NCBI RefSeq assembly: GCF_900116665.1
Contig: NZ_FPBK01000001.1
Coordinates: 124,001-188,000, forward strand
DNA length: 64,000 nucleotides
Reading direction: 5' to 3'
Origin: Pustulibacterium marinum
Lineage (GTDB): Bacteria; Bacteroidota; Bacteroidia; Flavobacteriales; Flavobacteriaceae
Shown here in pieces: positions 1-8,313 of the stretch; within the stretch, counting starts at the first letter, position 1, and every line of letters begins with the position of its first letter. The notes below the pieces were generated by a model, which was given only the letters and a program-made list of their open reading frames with translations, had not been told where the DNA came from and did no database searches. The position numbers were made by a program, and so were the translations under genes.

Positions 1-294
1 CCGGGCTTAGATCCAAGGAAAAAAGCCAAAGTGTTTGAGTTTGATAAGAATTTAAGAACAATAGATGATGTAAAAGCCGGAATGAAAGTTCCCGGAATTG
101 TAAATAACATTACCAATTTTGGCTGTTTTGTAGATATAGGTATCAAAGAAAGCGGTTTGGTGCACATTTCTAAATTGGCCAATGAATTTATTTCAGATGT
201 CAATTCGGTAGTGCAATTACATCAACATGTAATGGTAACCGTTAAAGAAGTAGATATTGCCAGAAAACGCATTCAACTTTCTATGATAGACTAA
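1..294 (+). CDS. tex: Tex family RNA-binding protein, C-terminal end (partial)
   Basis: The open frame is already running at base 1, so only the last 97 residues are present and the start lies outside the window. From about residue 25 there is an S1 RNA-binding domain with the stretch GIVNNITNFGCFVDIG followed by GLVHISKL, the usual closing domain of Tex (YhgF), a nucleic-acid-binding factor linked to transcription. The preceding DPRKKAK and FEFDKN segments also fit the linker of flavobacterial Tex. The gene ends before a strong hairpin shared with the convergent tatA. Identification rests on the S1 domain plus the linker; another S1 protein is possible but less likely. Confidence 0.85.
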   Translation, partial: PGLDPRKKAKVFEFDKNLRTIDDVKAGMKVPGIVNNITNFGCFVDIGIKESGLVHISKLANEFISDVNSVVQLHQHVMVTVKEVDIARKRIQLSMID

Positions 295-302
295 AAAAAC
301 AA

Positions 303-340
303 AAGCCATACTTTTTACAGTATGGCTTTATTATTTCTTT
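303..340. terminator. Bidirectional terminator between tex and tatA
   Basis: A perfect 10-bp stem, aagccatact paired with agtatggctt, encloses a 6-nt loop. A T-rich tract follows on the plus strand and an A-rich tract precedes it. It sits between two convergent genes, so it probably ends transcription from both sides. Confidence 0.8.
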
Positions 341-357
341 TAAATCAACAAACGTGA

Positions 358-558
358 TTATTCTTTGTTACTAGCAGGTTTAGATTGCTTGTCGTCTTCA
401 TCGTTCTTAGAAGCATCTTTGAATTCTTTGATTCCACTTCCTAGTCCACGCATCAACTCAGGTATTTTTCTTCCTCCGAACAACAGTAATAAAATTACTG
501 CAATTAAGATAACCTGCGGTACTCCAACCATTCCTAGAAAAATTGATAAATCCATCAT
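358..558 (-). CDS. tatA: Sec-independent translocase subunit TatA/TatE
   Basis: A 66-residue protein with the TatA plan: a short periplasmic N-terminus, one membrane helix at about residues 13-27, the FG hinge at 27-28 inside [11 protein letters not shown], an amphipathic helix, and a charged Asp/Lys-rich tail. TatA oligomerises in the inner membrane to form the path for folded twin-arginine substrates with TatC, which is not in this window. Two adjacent ATG codons open the gene (positions 558 and 555), so the start is uncertain by one codon. It is convergent with tex and divergent from the peptidase gene at 670. Confidence 0.9.
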   Translation of the reverse strand: MMDLSIFLGMVGVPQVILIAVILLLLFGGRKIPELMRGLGSGIKEFKDASKNDEDDKQSKPASNKE

Positions 559-576
559 AATAAGTAATTAATAAAG

Positions 577-597
577 CAAAGTTAAAAAACAAATATA
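577..597 (-). promoter_or_regulatory. Candidate -7 elements for tatA
   Basis: Read on the minus strand there are two matches to the Bacteroidota -7 element TAnnTTTG: TAACTTTG (577-584) and TATATTTG (590-597). The nearer one would give a leader of about a dozen bases. No clear -33 TTG is seen at the expected distance for either. Confidence 0.5.
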
Positions 598-656
598 GAA
601 TATATACGTTAAATATGATATTTTTAGTTTTAGCAGTCAAAGAAAAAAAGCTTACC

Positions 657-664
657 TATATTTG
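657..664 (+). promoter_or_regulatory. -7 element TATATTTG for the M23 peptidase gene
   Basis: TATATTTG fits TAnnTTTG exactly and ends five bases before the ATG at 670, a very short leader. No convincing -33 TTG was found upstream. Confidence 0.5.
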
Positions 665-669
665 TTTCC

Positions 670-1542
670 ATGAAGAAAGAGAAATCATCCAGAAGAAAAA
701 AACTCCATAAAAAGTGGATCTATAAATATCGGTTGATCATTTTAAATGAAGATACTTTTGAAGAACAAATTTCTTTCAAACTAAATAGATTAAATGTTTT
801 TGTAATAGGTTCTATTTCGGCGGTTTTCTTGATTGCCGTTACTACGGTACTAATTGCGTTTACACCTTTGCGTGAATATATTCCCGGGTATCCTTCAGTA
901 AAACTGAAAAGAGAAACTACACAGTTGATGATAGAAACCGATTCGTTAAAGAATGAATTAGCTAGAAACGAACGCTATCTGGAATCTATAAGAAAAGTAC
1001 TTACCGGAGATTTACAGCCATATCAGGTAACTAAAGATTCAGTTCCCGAAGGACAAGAAACAGGAACGATCGAGTTGGATTTTGAACCTAATAAAGCCGA
1101 TTCGTTGTTGAGAGAAGAAGTGGCTAATGAAGATAGATTTAATTTTTCTGGAGCTGAAGAAAATACAATGGATTTTGTACTTTTTTCTCCTGTAAATGGA
1201 AGTATTTCGGAAGAATTTAATCCACAAGAAAAACACTATGCTGTAGATATTGTTGCCATTGCAAATGCGCCTGTAAAAGCAGTTGCAGATGGTAGAGTTG
1301 TTTTTGCAGAGTGGACATCAGAAACTGGTTATGTAATGATAATTGAGCATGCCAACGGATTAATTTCTGTGTACAAACACAATGCTTCTTTGAACAAATC
1401 TCAGGGAGATTTTGTAAAATCGGGCGAAGTAATTGCTACGGTGGGTAACACTGGCGAATTAACTACCGGTCCACATTTACATTTTGAACTTTGGAACAAC
1501 GGGTATCCAATAGACCCAACATTATATATCGATTTTAAATAA
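670..1542 (+). CDS. Membrane-anchored M23 (LytM) peptidoglycan endopeptidase
   Basis: A 290-residue protein with a basic cytoplasmic N-terminus, one membrane helix at about 42-65, a coiled-coil-like stretch to about 110, a variable linker, and a C-terminal LytM domain from about 172. The zinc ligands look intact: HxxxD at H189/D193, H227 or H237, and HLH at 269-271. Such enzymes cut peptide cross-links in murein from the periplasmic face during growth. The gene is followed 6 bp later by the GH3-type gene, so the two are probably co-transcribed. Substrate specificity cannot be read from the sequence. The intact metal site contrasts with the degenerate LytM domain of the protein at 48181-49434. 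Confidence 0.9.
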   Translation: MKKEKSSRRKKLHKKWIYKYRLIILNEDTFEEQISFKLNRLNVFVIGSISAVFLIAVTTVLIAFTPLREYIPGYPSVKLKRETTQLMIETDSLKNELARNERYLESIRKVLTGDLQPYQVTKDSVPEGQETGTIELDFEPNKADSLLREEVANEDRFNFSGAEENTMDFVLFSPVNGSISEEFNPQEKHYAVDIVAIANAPVKAVADGRVVFAEWTSETGYVMIIEHANGLISVYKHNASLNKSQGDFVKSGEVIATVGNTGELTTGPHLHFELWNNGYPIDPTLYIDFK

Positions 1543-1548
1543 TAGACT

Positions 1549-3051
1549 ATGTCACTTAAATCGTTAGCGGCCAAAATTTTTGCAAAACGAATTGTAGCGA
1601 AATCTCAAAAGTGGATTCAAAACCCTATTGAAGCACAAGAAAAAGTTTTTGCAAATCTTATAGAGAATGCAAAGAATACAGCGTTTGGAAGAGATCATCA
1701 CTTCAATACGATTAAATCCTATGAAGATTTTAAGAAGCAGGTTCCTGTTCGGGATTATGAAAATTTAAAATCTTACGTAGAAAAGGTAGTTGAAGGAGAA
1801 AAAGATATTCTATGGCCGGGCCAACCCATTTATTTTGCTAAAACCTCGGGTACTACAAGCGGCGTAAAATATATTCCTATCACCAAAGAATCTATGCCTT
1901 CACATATAGAAGCTGCTAGAAATGCAATTCTGTTTTATATTGATGAAAGTGGTGAATCTGATTTTGTAAACGGAAAAATGATCTTTTTACAAGGAAGTCC
2001 AATTCTTAAAGAAAAGAACGGAGTAAAACTAGGTCGTTTATCAGGAATTGTAGCACATTATGTTCCAGGATATTTACAGAAAAATAGAATGCCAAGTTGG
2101 GAAACCAATTGTATAGATGATTGGGAAACCAAAGTAGATGCAATTGTAAATGAAACTTTGAAGGAAGACATGTCTGTGATAAGCGGAATTCCTTCTTGGG
2201 TACAAATGTATTTTGAAAAGCTACAAGAGAAAACTCAACAGAAAGTTGGCGATGTTTTTCCAAACTTTAAACTCTTTATCTACGGAGGTGTTAATTTTGA
2301 ACCTTACAGAGCAAAATTTGAAAATTTGATAGGAAGACGCGTTCCTAGTATTGAGTTGTTTCCGGCAAGTGAAGGATTTTTTGCTTTTCAGGATTCACAG
2401 AAGGAAAAGGGAATGTTACTATTGTTAAATTCAGGAATCTTCTATGAATTTATAAAAGCCGATGATTTTTTTGAAGAAAATCCAGAACGTATAACCATCA
2501 AAGATGTAACGCTAGGTGTAAACTATGTGTTGATTATTTCTAGCAACGCAGGATTATGGAGTTACAATGTGGGAGACACCGTTCAGTTTACTTCATTAAA
2601 ACCATATAGAGTCATTGTATCTGGAAGAATAAAACATTACATTTCTGCTTTTGGAGAGCATGTTATAGCCAAAGAAGTGGAATATGCATTAAAAGAAGCT
2701 TTAGACGATACCGATATTCGTGTGAATGAGTTTACCGTTGCGCCACAAATTACGCCAGAAAGTGGGTTGCCATACCATGAATGGTTTATTGCATTTGAAA
2801 AAGCTCCAGAAGATTTAGTTGCTTTTGCTTCAAAAATTGATAAAGCAATGCAATTGCAAAATACCTATTATGATGATTTAATCACAGGAAAAGTATTGCA
2901 ACCCTTAAAAATAACGCCGGTACAGCAAGATGCTTTTTCGTTATATATGAAATCGATAGGTAAGCTAGGCGGGCAAAACAAAGTACAGCGTTTAGCCAAT
3001 GACCGTAAGATAGCAGATGTATTATCAAATTATAAAGTTGCGCACAATTAA
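1549..3051 (+). CDS. GH3 auxin-responsive-promoter-family acyl-adenylating enzyme
   Basis: A 500-residue protein, full length for bacterial GH3 proteins. The nucleotide-binding motif SGTTSG is at residues 100-105, followed further on by YGGVNFEPY, ELFPASEGFFA and the C-terminal-domain region SGRIKHYISAFGEH. In plants, GH3 enzymes activate carboxylic acids with ATP and join them to amino acids; the bacterial substrates are mostly unknown, so amide-bond or acyl-adenylate formation is a family inference. It lies between the M23 peptidase and the DUF6909 gene, which has its own candidate promoter near the end of this gene. Confidence 0.85.
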   Translation: MSLKSLAAKIFAKRIVAKSQKWIQNPIEAQEKVFANLIENAKNTAFGRDHHFNTIKSYEDFKKQVPVRDYENLKSYVEKVVEGEKDILWPGQPIYFAKTSGTTSGVKYIPITKESMPSHIEAARNAILFYIDESGESDFVNGKMIFLQGSPILKEKNGVKLGRLSGIVAHYVPGYLQKNRMPSWETNCIDDWETKVDAIVNETLKEDMSVISGIPSWVQMYFEKLQEKTQQKVGDVFPNFKLFIYGGVNFEPYRAKFENLIGRRVPSIELFPASEGFFAFQDSQKEKGMLLLLNSGIFYEFIKADDFFEENPERITIKDVTLGVNYVLIISSNAGLWSYNVGDTVQFTSLKPYRVIVSGRIKHYISAFGEHVIAKEVEYALKEALDDTDIRVNEFTVAPQITPESGLPYHEWFIAFEKAPEDLVAFASKIDKAMQLQNTYYDDLITGKVLQPLKITPVQQDAFSLYMKSIGKLGGQNKVQRLANDRKIADVLSNYKVAHN

Positions 3052-3070
3052 AAATTAACCTGTATTTTTG
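3038..3070 (+). promoter_or_regulatory. Promoter for the DUF6909 gene
   Basis: TTG at 3038-3040 and TATTTTTG at 3063-3070 are separated by 22 bases, within the tolerated range of the Bacteroidota TTG/TAnnTTTG promoter. The element overlaps the tail of the GH3-type gene and lies 15 bases before the ATG at 3086. Because it occupies an in-frame TTG codon, that codon is unlikely to be the start. Confidence 0.55.
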
Positions 3071-3085
3071 TTCCTCAAAAAAAGC

Positions 3086-4771
3086 ATGAACACTACAAGT
3101 ACCATTAAACAAACAAGAGCACAAGAGTCAACCGGAGCCATAGAACGCATGTACATTACCATGCGCCACCTTTTTAATCGTGGATTTTATAAACCTATGG
3201 GAATTTCAGGAGAAACCTTAAGAGAATCTTTATTGCTTTTAAGACCAGAAATTTACGGGACCATTGCAGATGAAAAAGCAGAAATTAATGGTTTGGTATA
3301 CGTTTTAGAACGTTTACCTGACGGAATAGAAGAGTGTAGATTTATTAATTTAACCTCAAGTGAGGGCTATGATAAATCACATTTTTCGCCAATTGTTCCA
3401 CCAAAAAGAAGAAGAAATTGCTATCGTATAGACGATGAGCAAATGAATATCGAAATTACCAGAGGGCGTTCAGATATTTACGATATTCTTACCCACTTAA
3501 CGTTTCTTTTCGTTGAGTCACACAAAATCGCAAACAAGGTTTTAATTAACGAAGAAGGAAAAACCACGCGTGATTGGGAAAAAATTGAAGCCGCTGTTCA
3601 AAAAGGTAAATTAACGCAGGCGGAAAGAGAAGTTGCTTTTATGCACCTAGGAAATGTATTAGGAAGAACTTTTGAAGAAATTTTAAGCGCACATAATACA
3701 TTCACTACCAAAAAGCAGCCAGAACGTTTTCTACATGTCATATACTGGTTAGGAAAAATAGCTATAGAAGAAATCGTTTACAATGATAAGCGTACTATTA
3801 CCTTTAGTTCCGTTTTACGTGAACGTTTAGGGCATCATATTCATGGAGAAGCTTGGGCAAATAACATCAAAGAAGTTTTAAAGAAAAACGGATTGTTACA
3901 GCGTCCAATTCACATTATTAGTGCAAATATGCACAGTGTAATGAACTCTATTTACGCAGATCAGGTTCTTGGAAAAGAGTTTAAAAACAAATCAGATTTT
4001 GCTTTGTATGAAGCCTTGAGTAAAGCTGATAATGATAGTTTACGCAAAAAAGTAAAAGACTTTGCTCACAAAAATGGAATGATTTCCATTGATGACACTT
4101 CTGGGACAAATATTGACGTTCAAATTTTTGATACGGCAAAAATTGATTTTACCAAGAGTAAATTCAAACCAAGCAAAGAAACATCAGAAGATGATAAACC
4201 GGTTTTATTCGTTATGGATTATGCATTTGGTGAACAAGCTTATGAGACCATTGATGAGTTTTTAAAACCTTATATTGAAGAAGAAAAAACTACTTTTCTA
4301 AATATAGATTCGGTTTCCATAATGGGTAAAGCAGGAATTCTAGAAGGCGGAAAAGGAGATTTAATGATTCCGAATGCACATATTTTTGAAGGTACGGCAG
4401 ATAATTATCCTTTTGAGAATGAGTTGTGTGCATCAGATTTTGAAGGCAATGATTTAAAGGTTTTTGAAGGTTCTATGATTACTGTTCTTGGAACCTCACT
4501 TCAAAACAAAGATGTATTAAAGTTTTTCCATGATTCTACCTGGAATGTAATTGGTTTAGAGATGGAAGGAGTACATTATCAAAAAGCAATTCAATCTGCT
4601 TCCAAAATTAGAAAAAGTATTAGAGAAGATGTAAAAGTACGGTATGCTTATTACGCTTCTGATAATCCTTTGGAAACTGGAAGTACTTTGGCATCTGGTG
4701 GTCTTGGGACTACGGGTGTAAAACCTACTTATTTAATTACAATTAAGATTTTAGATCAAATATTAAGTTAA
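3086..4771 (+). CDS. DUF6909 family protein with a nucleoside-phosphorylase-like C-terminus
   Basis: A 561-residue protein of a family I recognise from flavobacteria (DUF6909); function unproven. An in-frame TTG lies at 3068, but it falls in the promoter, so the ATG at 3086 was chosen. The N-terminal part has conserved blocks such as IERMYITMRHLFNRGFYKP and PPKRRRNCYRID. The C-terminal third resembles purine-nucleoside phosphorylase and AMP nucleosidase folds: GKAGILEGGKGDLMIP, the GLEMEG signature near residues 490-495, and a final SDNP...TLASGGLGTTG block. An N-glycosidic-bond-cleaving activity is therefore an inference. No signal peptide or membrane segment is seen, so it should be cytoplasmic. 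Confidence 0.75.
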   Translation: MNTTSTIKQTRAQESTGAIERMYITMRHLFNRGFYKPMGISGETLRESLLLLRPEIYGTIADEKAEINGLVYVLERLPDGIEECRFINLTSSEGYDKSHFSPIVPPKRRRNCYRIDDEQMNIEITRGRSDIYDILTHLTFLFVESHKIANKVLINEEGKTTRDWEKIEAAVQKGKLTQAEREVAFMHLGNVLGRTFEEILSAHNTFTTKKQPERFLHVIYWLGKIAIEEIVYNDKRTITFSSVLRERLGHHIHGEAWANNIKEVLKKNGLLQRPIHIISANMHSVMNSIYADQVLGKEFKNKSDFALYEALSKADNDSLRKKVKDFAHKNGMISIDDTSGTNIDVQIFDTAKIDFTKSKFKPSKETSEDDKPVLFVMDYAFGEQAYETIDEFLKPYIEEEKTTFLNIDSVSIMGKAGILEGGKGDLMIPNAHIFEGTADNYPFENELCASDFEGNDLKVFEGSMITVLGTSLQNKDVLKFFHDSTWNVIGLEMEGVHYQKAIQSASKIRKSIREDVKVRYAYYASDNPLETGSTLASGGLGTTGVKPTYLITIKILDQILS

Positions 4772-4783
4772 TTACCAAAACGT

Positions 4784-5836
4784 ATGAGTAACCAACCAAC
4801 CCAACCTAATCATAACTCAGACGAGATAGATATTATTCAACTTTTTTCGTACTTCGGAAGAGGTATAAAAAAATTTTTTAAAACCATTGGTAAGTTTTTC
4901 AAATGGCTTTTCCATCTTTTTATTTCGTTATTAATTCTTGTACAGAAGAATCTGGTTTATTTCTTAATCGCCGCTGCCATTGGTTTTATTGGAGGAGGAC
5001 TTTTTGATCATTCAAAATCAAAAGTATATGAATCGTCTATGATTGTTCAGCCAAATTTTGATAGTGCAGAACAGTTGTATAACAATATTGCTTACTATAA
5101 CGAATTGACTGATTCCAGGGATAGCTTATCGTTGGCTAAGGAGATGAAAATAGCACCTGAAGAAGCTGGTAAAATATTGAGTATAGAAATTGTACCATTC
5201 TTTGATAAAAAACAGAAATTAAAATTATTTGATGATTTTGTTAGAAATTTAGACACAATTACAAGACAGAGTTTTGATTATGATGATTTTGAATCTAGCT
5301 TAACAGATTTTGATGCAGTGTTTCACAGAATAACTATTTTTAGTAGTGATAATACCGTTGCAAAGAAAATGGAAAATCAAATTGTTAATTCAATTGAAAA
5401 AACTAGTTTTTTTAGAAAAAGATCTGATGTTGAAAAAGCAAATATTTTATTACAAGATTCACTTTATAAAAAGCAATTAGTAGAGATAGATTCTTTACAA
5501 AAGGTCTATCAAAAATCTTTGATAGAAGCTGCTAGAAATAGTAACGCAGGGACTAGTATAAGTCTCTCAGAGGGAGAAGGGACCAAAAATCAGAGAGAAA
5601 TTGAATTATTATTACAAATAGACGAGATTAGGCAAAGTCTTGTTAATTTAAATGAGAAGAAAGTATTCACAGAATCAGCAATAAATATATTAGCAGAATT
5701 ACCTGAAAAGGGAATTAAAGTGACTAAAGTTTCTAAAAGTTATAAGTTTATATTACCGATTTTTTTCGTAGGAATATTATTGATATTTTTACTTTTAGTT
5801 CAGTTGAACACATTCCTAAAAAAATACACACGATAA
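4784..5836 (+). CDS. Wzz/chain-length-determinant-like inner membrane protein
   Basis: A 350-residue protein with the plan of a polysaccharide co-polymerase: a cytoplasmic N-terminus, hydrophobic segments at about 41-53 and 56-73, a long periplasmic part rich in charged helices (about 195-310), and a C-terminal membrane helix at about 322-343. No tyrosine-kinase domain follows, so it is like Wzz rather than Wzc. Proteins of this shape set the length of O-antigen or capsule chains together with the Wzy polymerase. It ends one base before the rfbB start, opening the polysaccharide operon. Sequence similarity to classical Wzz is weak, so the call rests on topology and position. Confidence 0.65.
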   Translation: MSNQPTQPNHNSDEIDIIQLFSYFGRGIKKFFKTIGKFFKWLFHLFISLLILVQKNLVYFLIAAAIGFIGGGLFDHSKSKVYESSMIVQPNFDSAEQLYNNIAYYNELTDSRDSLSLAKEMKIAPEEAGKILSIEIVPFFDKKQKLKLFDDFVRNLDTITRQSFDYDDFESSLTDFDAVFHRITIFSSDNTVAKKMENQIVNSIEKTSFFRKRSDVEKANILLQDSLYKKQLVEIDSLQKVYQKSLIEAARNSNAGTSISLSEGEGTKNQREIELLLQIDEIRQSLVNLNEKKVFTESAINILAELPEKGIKVTKVSKSYKFILPIFFVGILLIFLLLVQLNTFLKKYTR

Positions 5837-6886
5837 ATGAATATTCTCATCACTGGTGGCGCAGGTTTCATAGGTTCACACGTTGTTAGGCAATTTGTAA
5901 ATCAATATCCTGAATATCATATTTACAATTTAGATGCACTGACCTACGCCGGAAATTTAGAAAACATACAAGATGTAGAAAGCGCTGCCAATTATACCTT
6001 TTTAAAAGGAGATATTACAGATGCTGATTTTTTAGCTCAAATATTTCAAGAATATAAGTTTGATGGTGTTATTCATTTAGCGGCCGAATCACATGTAGAT
6101 CGTTCCATAAAAGATCCATTGGCTTTTGTAAGAACGAATGTAATTGGAACCGTAAATCTTTTAAACGAATGTGTAAAACATTGGAAAGATAATTACGAAG
6201 GAAAATTATTCTATCACATTAGTACCGATGAGGTGTATGGAACTCTAGGAGAAACCGGTTTGTTCGAAGAAACTACCTCGTACGATCCTAATTCTCCGTA
6301 TTCAGCTTCCAAAGCAAGCTCAGATCATTTTGTACGCGCTTATGGGGAAACCTATAAATTACCGTACATAGTTACCAACTGTTCAAATAATTATGGGCCA
6401 AATCAGTTTCCTGAAAAGTTAATTCCGTTGTTTATCAATAACATCGTTGAGAAAAAACCATTGCCCGTGTATGGCGATGGAAAATTCACCAGAGATTGGC
6501 TTTTTGTAGAAGATCACGCAGTGGCTATCGATTTGGTTTTTCACAAAGGAATTCAAAAAGAAACCTACAATATTGGCGGTTTTAACGAGTGGCAAAACAT
6601 AGATTTGATTAAATTGTTGTGTAAGTTGATGGATGAAAAATTAGGGAACGAAGCTGGAACTTCCGAACAATTGATTACCTACATTACAGATCGTCCTGGG
6701 CATGATAGACGCTATGCGATAGATGCAACAAAAATAAACAAAGAATTAGGCTGGAAACCTTCGGTTACTTTTGAAGAAGGATTAGCCAAAACTATAGACT
6801 GGTATTTAGATAATCAAGAGTGGTTGCAAAATATCACTTCTAGAAATTACAGAGATTATTACAATACCATGTACAAAAACCGATAA
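5837..6886 (+). CDS. rfbB: dTDP-glucose 4,6-dehydratase
   Basis: A 349-residue extended short-chain dehydrogenase that makes dTDP-4-keto-6-deoxy-glucose, the second step of dTDP-L-rhamnose synthesis. The NAD-binding motif GGAGFIGSHVV is at the N-terminus, the STDEVYG block is in the middle and the catalytic YSASK follows; the length is normal for RfbB. The ATG directly follows the stop codon of the Wzz-like gene, indicating translational coupling. rfbA and rfbC follow within a few bases. Confidence is high because the whole rfb set is present nearby. Confidence 0.95.
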   Translation: MNILITGGAGFIGSHVVRQFVNQYPEYHIYNLDALTYAGNLENIQDVESAANYTFLKGDITDADFLAQIFQEYKFDGVIHLAAESHVDRSIKDPLAFVRTNVIGTVNLLNECVKHWKDNYEGKLFYHISTDEVYGTLGETGLFEETTSYDPNSPYSASKASSDHFVRAYGETYKLPYIVTNCSNNYGPNQFPEKLIPLFINNIVEKKPLPVYGDGKFTRDWLFVEDHAVAIDLVFHKGIQKETYNIGGFNEWQNIDLIKLLCKLMDEKLGNEAGTSEQLITYITDRPGHDRRYAIDATKINKELGWKPSVTFEEGLAKTIDWYLDNQEWLQNITSRNYRDYYNTMYKNR

Positions 6887-6889
6887 AGT

Positions 6890-7753
6890 ATGAAAGGAAT
6901 AGTATTAGCAGGAGGATCGGGAACACGTTTACATCCACTAACCATTGCCGTAAGTAAGCAGTTAATGCCTATTTATGATAAGCCTATGATTTACTATCCC
7001 ATTTCAACGTTAATGTCGGCCGGAATTAGAGAAATCTTAATCATTTCTACACCGCAAGACAAACCGCTTTTTCAAAAGTTGTTAGGAGACGGAAGCAAGG
7101 TTGGCTGTACTTTTGAGTACGCAACGCAAGAAGCTCCTAATGGTTTGGCAGAAGCGTTTATTATTGGTGAAGATTTTATAGGCGATGATAAAGTTGCTTT
7201 AATTTTAGGCGATAATATTTTCTATGGAAGTGGTTTGGCTAAGCTATTACAAGCAAATAACAATCCAGATGGCGGAATCATATACGCTTATCATGTACAC
7301 GATCCCGAGCGTTATGGTGTAGTAGATTTTGATGATGAAGGAAATGTATTATCTATCGAAGAAAAGCCAAAAAAACCTAAATCTAGTTACGCAGTTCCGG
7401 GAATTTATTTTTATGATAATTCCGTAGTTGAAATCGCTAAAAATATACAACCAAGTCACCGTGGAGAATTAGAAATTACCGATATCAATAAAGCATATTT
7501 AGAGCAAGGAAAACTTACTGTGAGCATTTTAGATCGCGGAACCGCTTGGTTAGATACAGGGACATTTAAATCGTTAATGCAAGCCGGGCAATTTGTTCAA
7601 GTAATAGAAGAGCGACAAGGCTTAAAAGTTGGTTCTATAGAAGAAGTAGCGTATACGATGGGCTATATTTCCAAGGAACAGTTAGCCAAAATTACAGCTC
7701 CACTCATGAAAAGTGGGTATGGAATCAATCTACAAGAAATTTTAAATAAATAA
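6890..7753 (+). CDS. rfbA: Glucose-1-phosphate thymidylyltransferase
   Basis: A 287-residue nucleotidyltransferase. It starts with [16 protein letters not shown], the pyrophosphorylase signature, followed by YDKPMIYYP and later the EEKPKKPKS block typical of RmlA. It joins glucose-1-phosphate and dTTP to give dTDP-glucose, the first step of the rhamnose pathway, and RmlA enzymes are usually feedback-inhibited by dTDP-rhamnose. It lies 3 bp after rfbB and 6 bp before rfbC. It is distinct from the hexapeptide-tailed nucleotidyltransferase at 45427-46437. Confidence 0.95.
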   Translation: MKGIVLAGGSGTRLHPLTIAVSKQLMPIYDKPMIYYPISTLMSAGIREILIISTPQDKPLFQKLLGDGSKVGCTFEYATQEAPNGLAEAFIIGEDFIGDDKVALILGDNIFYGSGLAKLLQANNNPDGGIIYAYHVHDPERYGVVDFDDEGNVLSIEEKPKKPKSSYAVPGIYFYDNSVVEIAKNIQPSHRGELEITDINKAYLEQGKLTVSILDRGTAWLDTGTFKSLMQAGQFVQVIEERQGLKVGSIEEVAYTMGYISKEQLAKITAPLMKSGYGINLQEILNK

Positions 7754-7759
7754 TAGTAC

Positions 7760-8305
7760 ATGAAGGCAATAGAAACAGCATTAAAAGGCTGCTTTGTGAT
7801 AGAACCAACCGTGTTCGAAGATGCAAGAGGATATTTTTTTGAAAGTTTCAATCAATCAAAGTTTCAAGAGTTAACAGGCTTGGCTGTAAACTTTGTTCAA
7901 GATAATCAATCAGGGTCTCAAAAAGGGGTTCTAAGAGGTATTCATTACCAAAGAGGTGAACACGCACAAGCAAAATTAGTTCGTGTTTTGAAAGGAACTG
8001 TTTTGGATATTGCTGTGGATCTTCGTAAAGATTCAGCAACTTTTGGGCAGTATTTTTCTCTAATTCTTTCCGAAGAAAATAAAAAGCAATTGTTTGTTCC
8101 ACGTGGTTTTGGTCACGGTTTTGCTGTGCTTTCCGACACGGCTGAATTCAGTTATAAATGTGATAATTTATACAACAAAGCTTCCGAAGGCGGAATTATT
8201 TATAACGATCCAACTTTAGATATCGATTGGATGTTGGCAAAAGATGAGGTTTTATTATCGGAAAAAGATGCCGAATTGCCTACTTTTGAAAACGCTAAAT
8301 TCTAA
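7760..8305 (+). CDS. rfbC: dTDP-4-dehydrorhamnose 3,5-epimerase
   Basis: A 181-residue cupin-fold epimerase, normal length for RmlC. Recognisable blocks are an N-terminal DARGYFFESF, then QDNQSGSQKGVLRGIHYQ containing the catalytic histidine, and FVPRGFGHGF later on. It inverts C3 and C5 of dTDP-4-keto-6-deoxy-glucose, the third step to dTDP-L-rhamnose. The reductase for the last step (rfbD) is not adjacent but comes after the intervening dehydrogenase gene. Confidence 0.95.
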   Translation: MKAIETALKGCFVIEPTVFEDARGYFFESFNQSKFQELTGLAVNFVQDNQSGSQKGVLRGIHYQRGEHAQAKLVRVLKGTVLDIAVDLRKDSATFGQYFSLILSEENKKQLFVPRGFGHGFAVLSDTAEFSYKCDNLYNKASEGGIIYNDPTLDIDWMLAKDEVLLSEKDAELPTFENAKF

Positions 8306-8313
8306 TCTCTTTT

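Noticed and set aside
3068-3085. TTG as the start of the DUF6909 gene
   Set aside because: The codon is part of a TATTTTTG promoter element, and the family-like sequence starts after the ATG at 3086.
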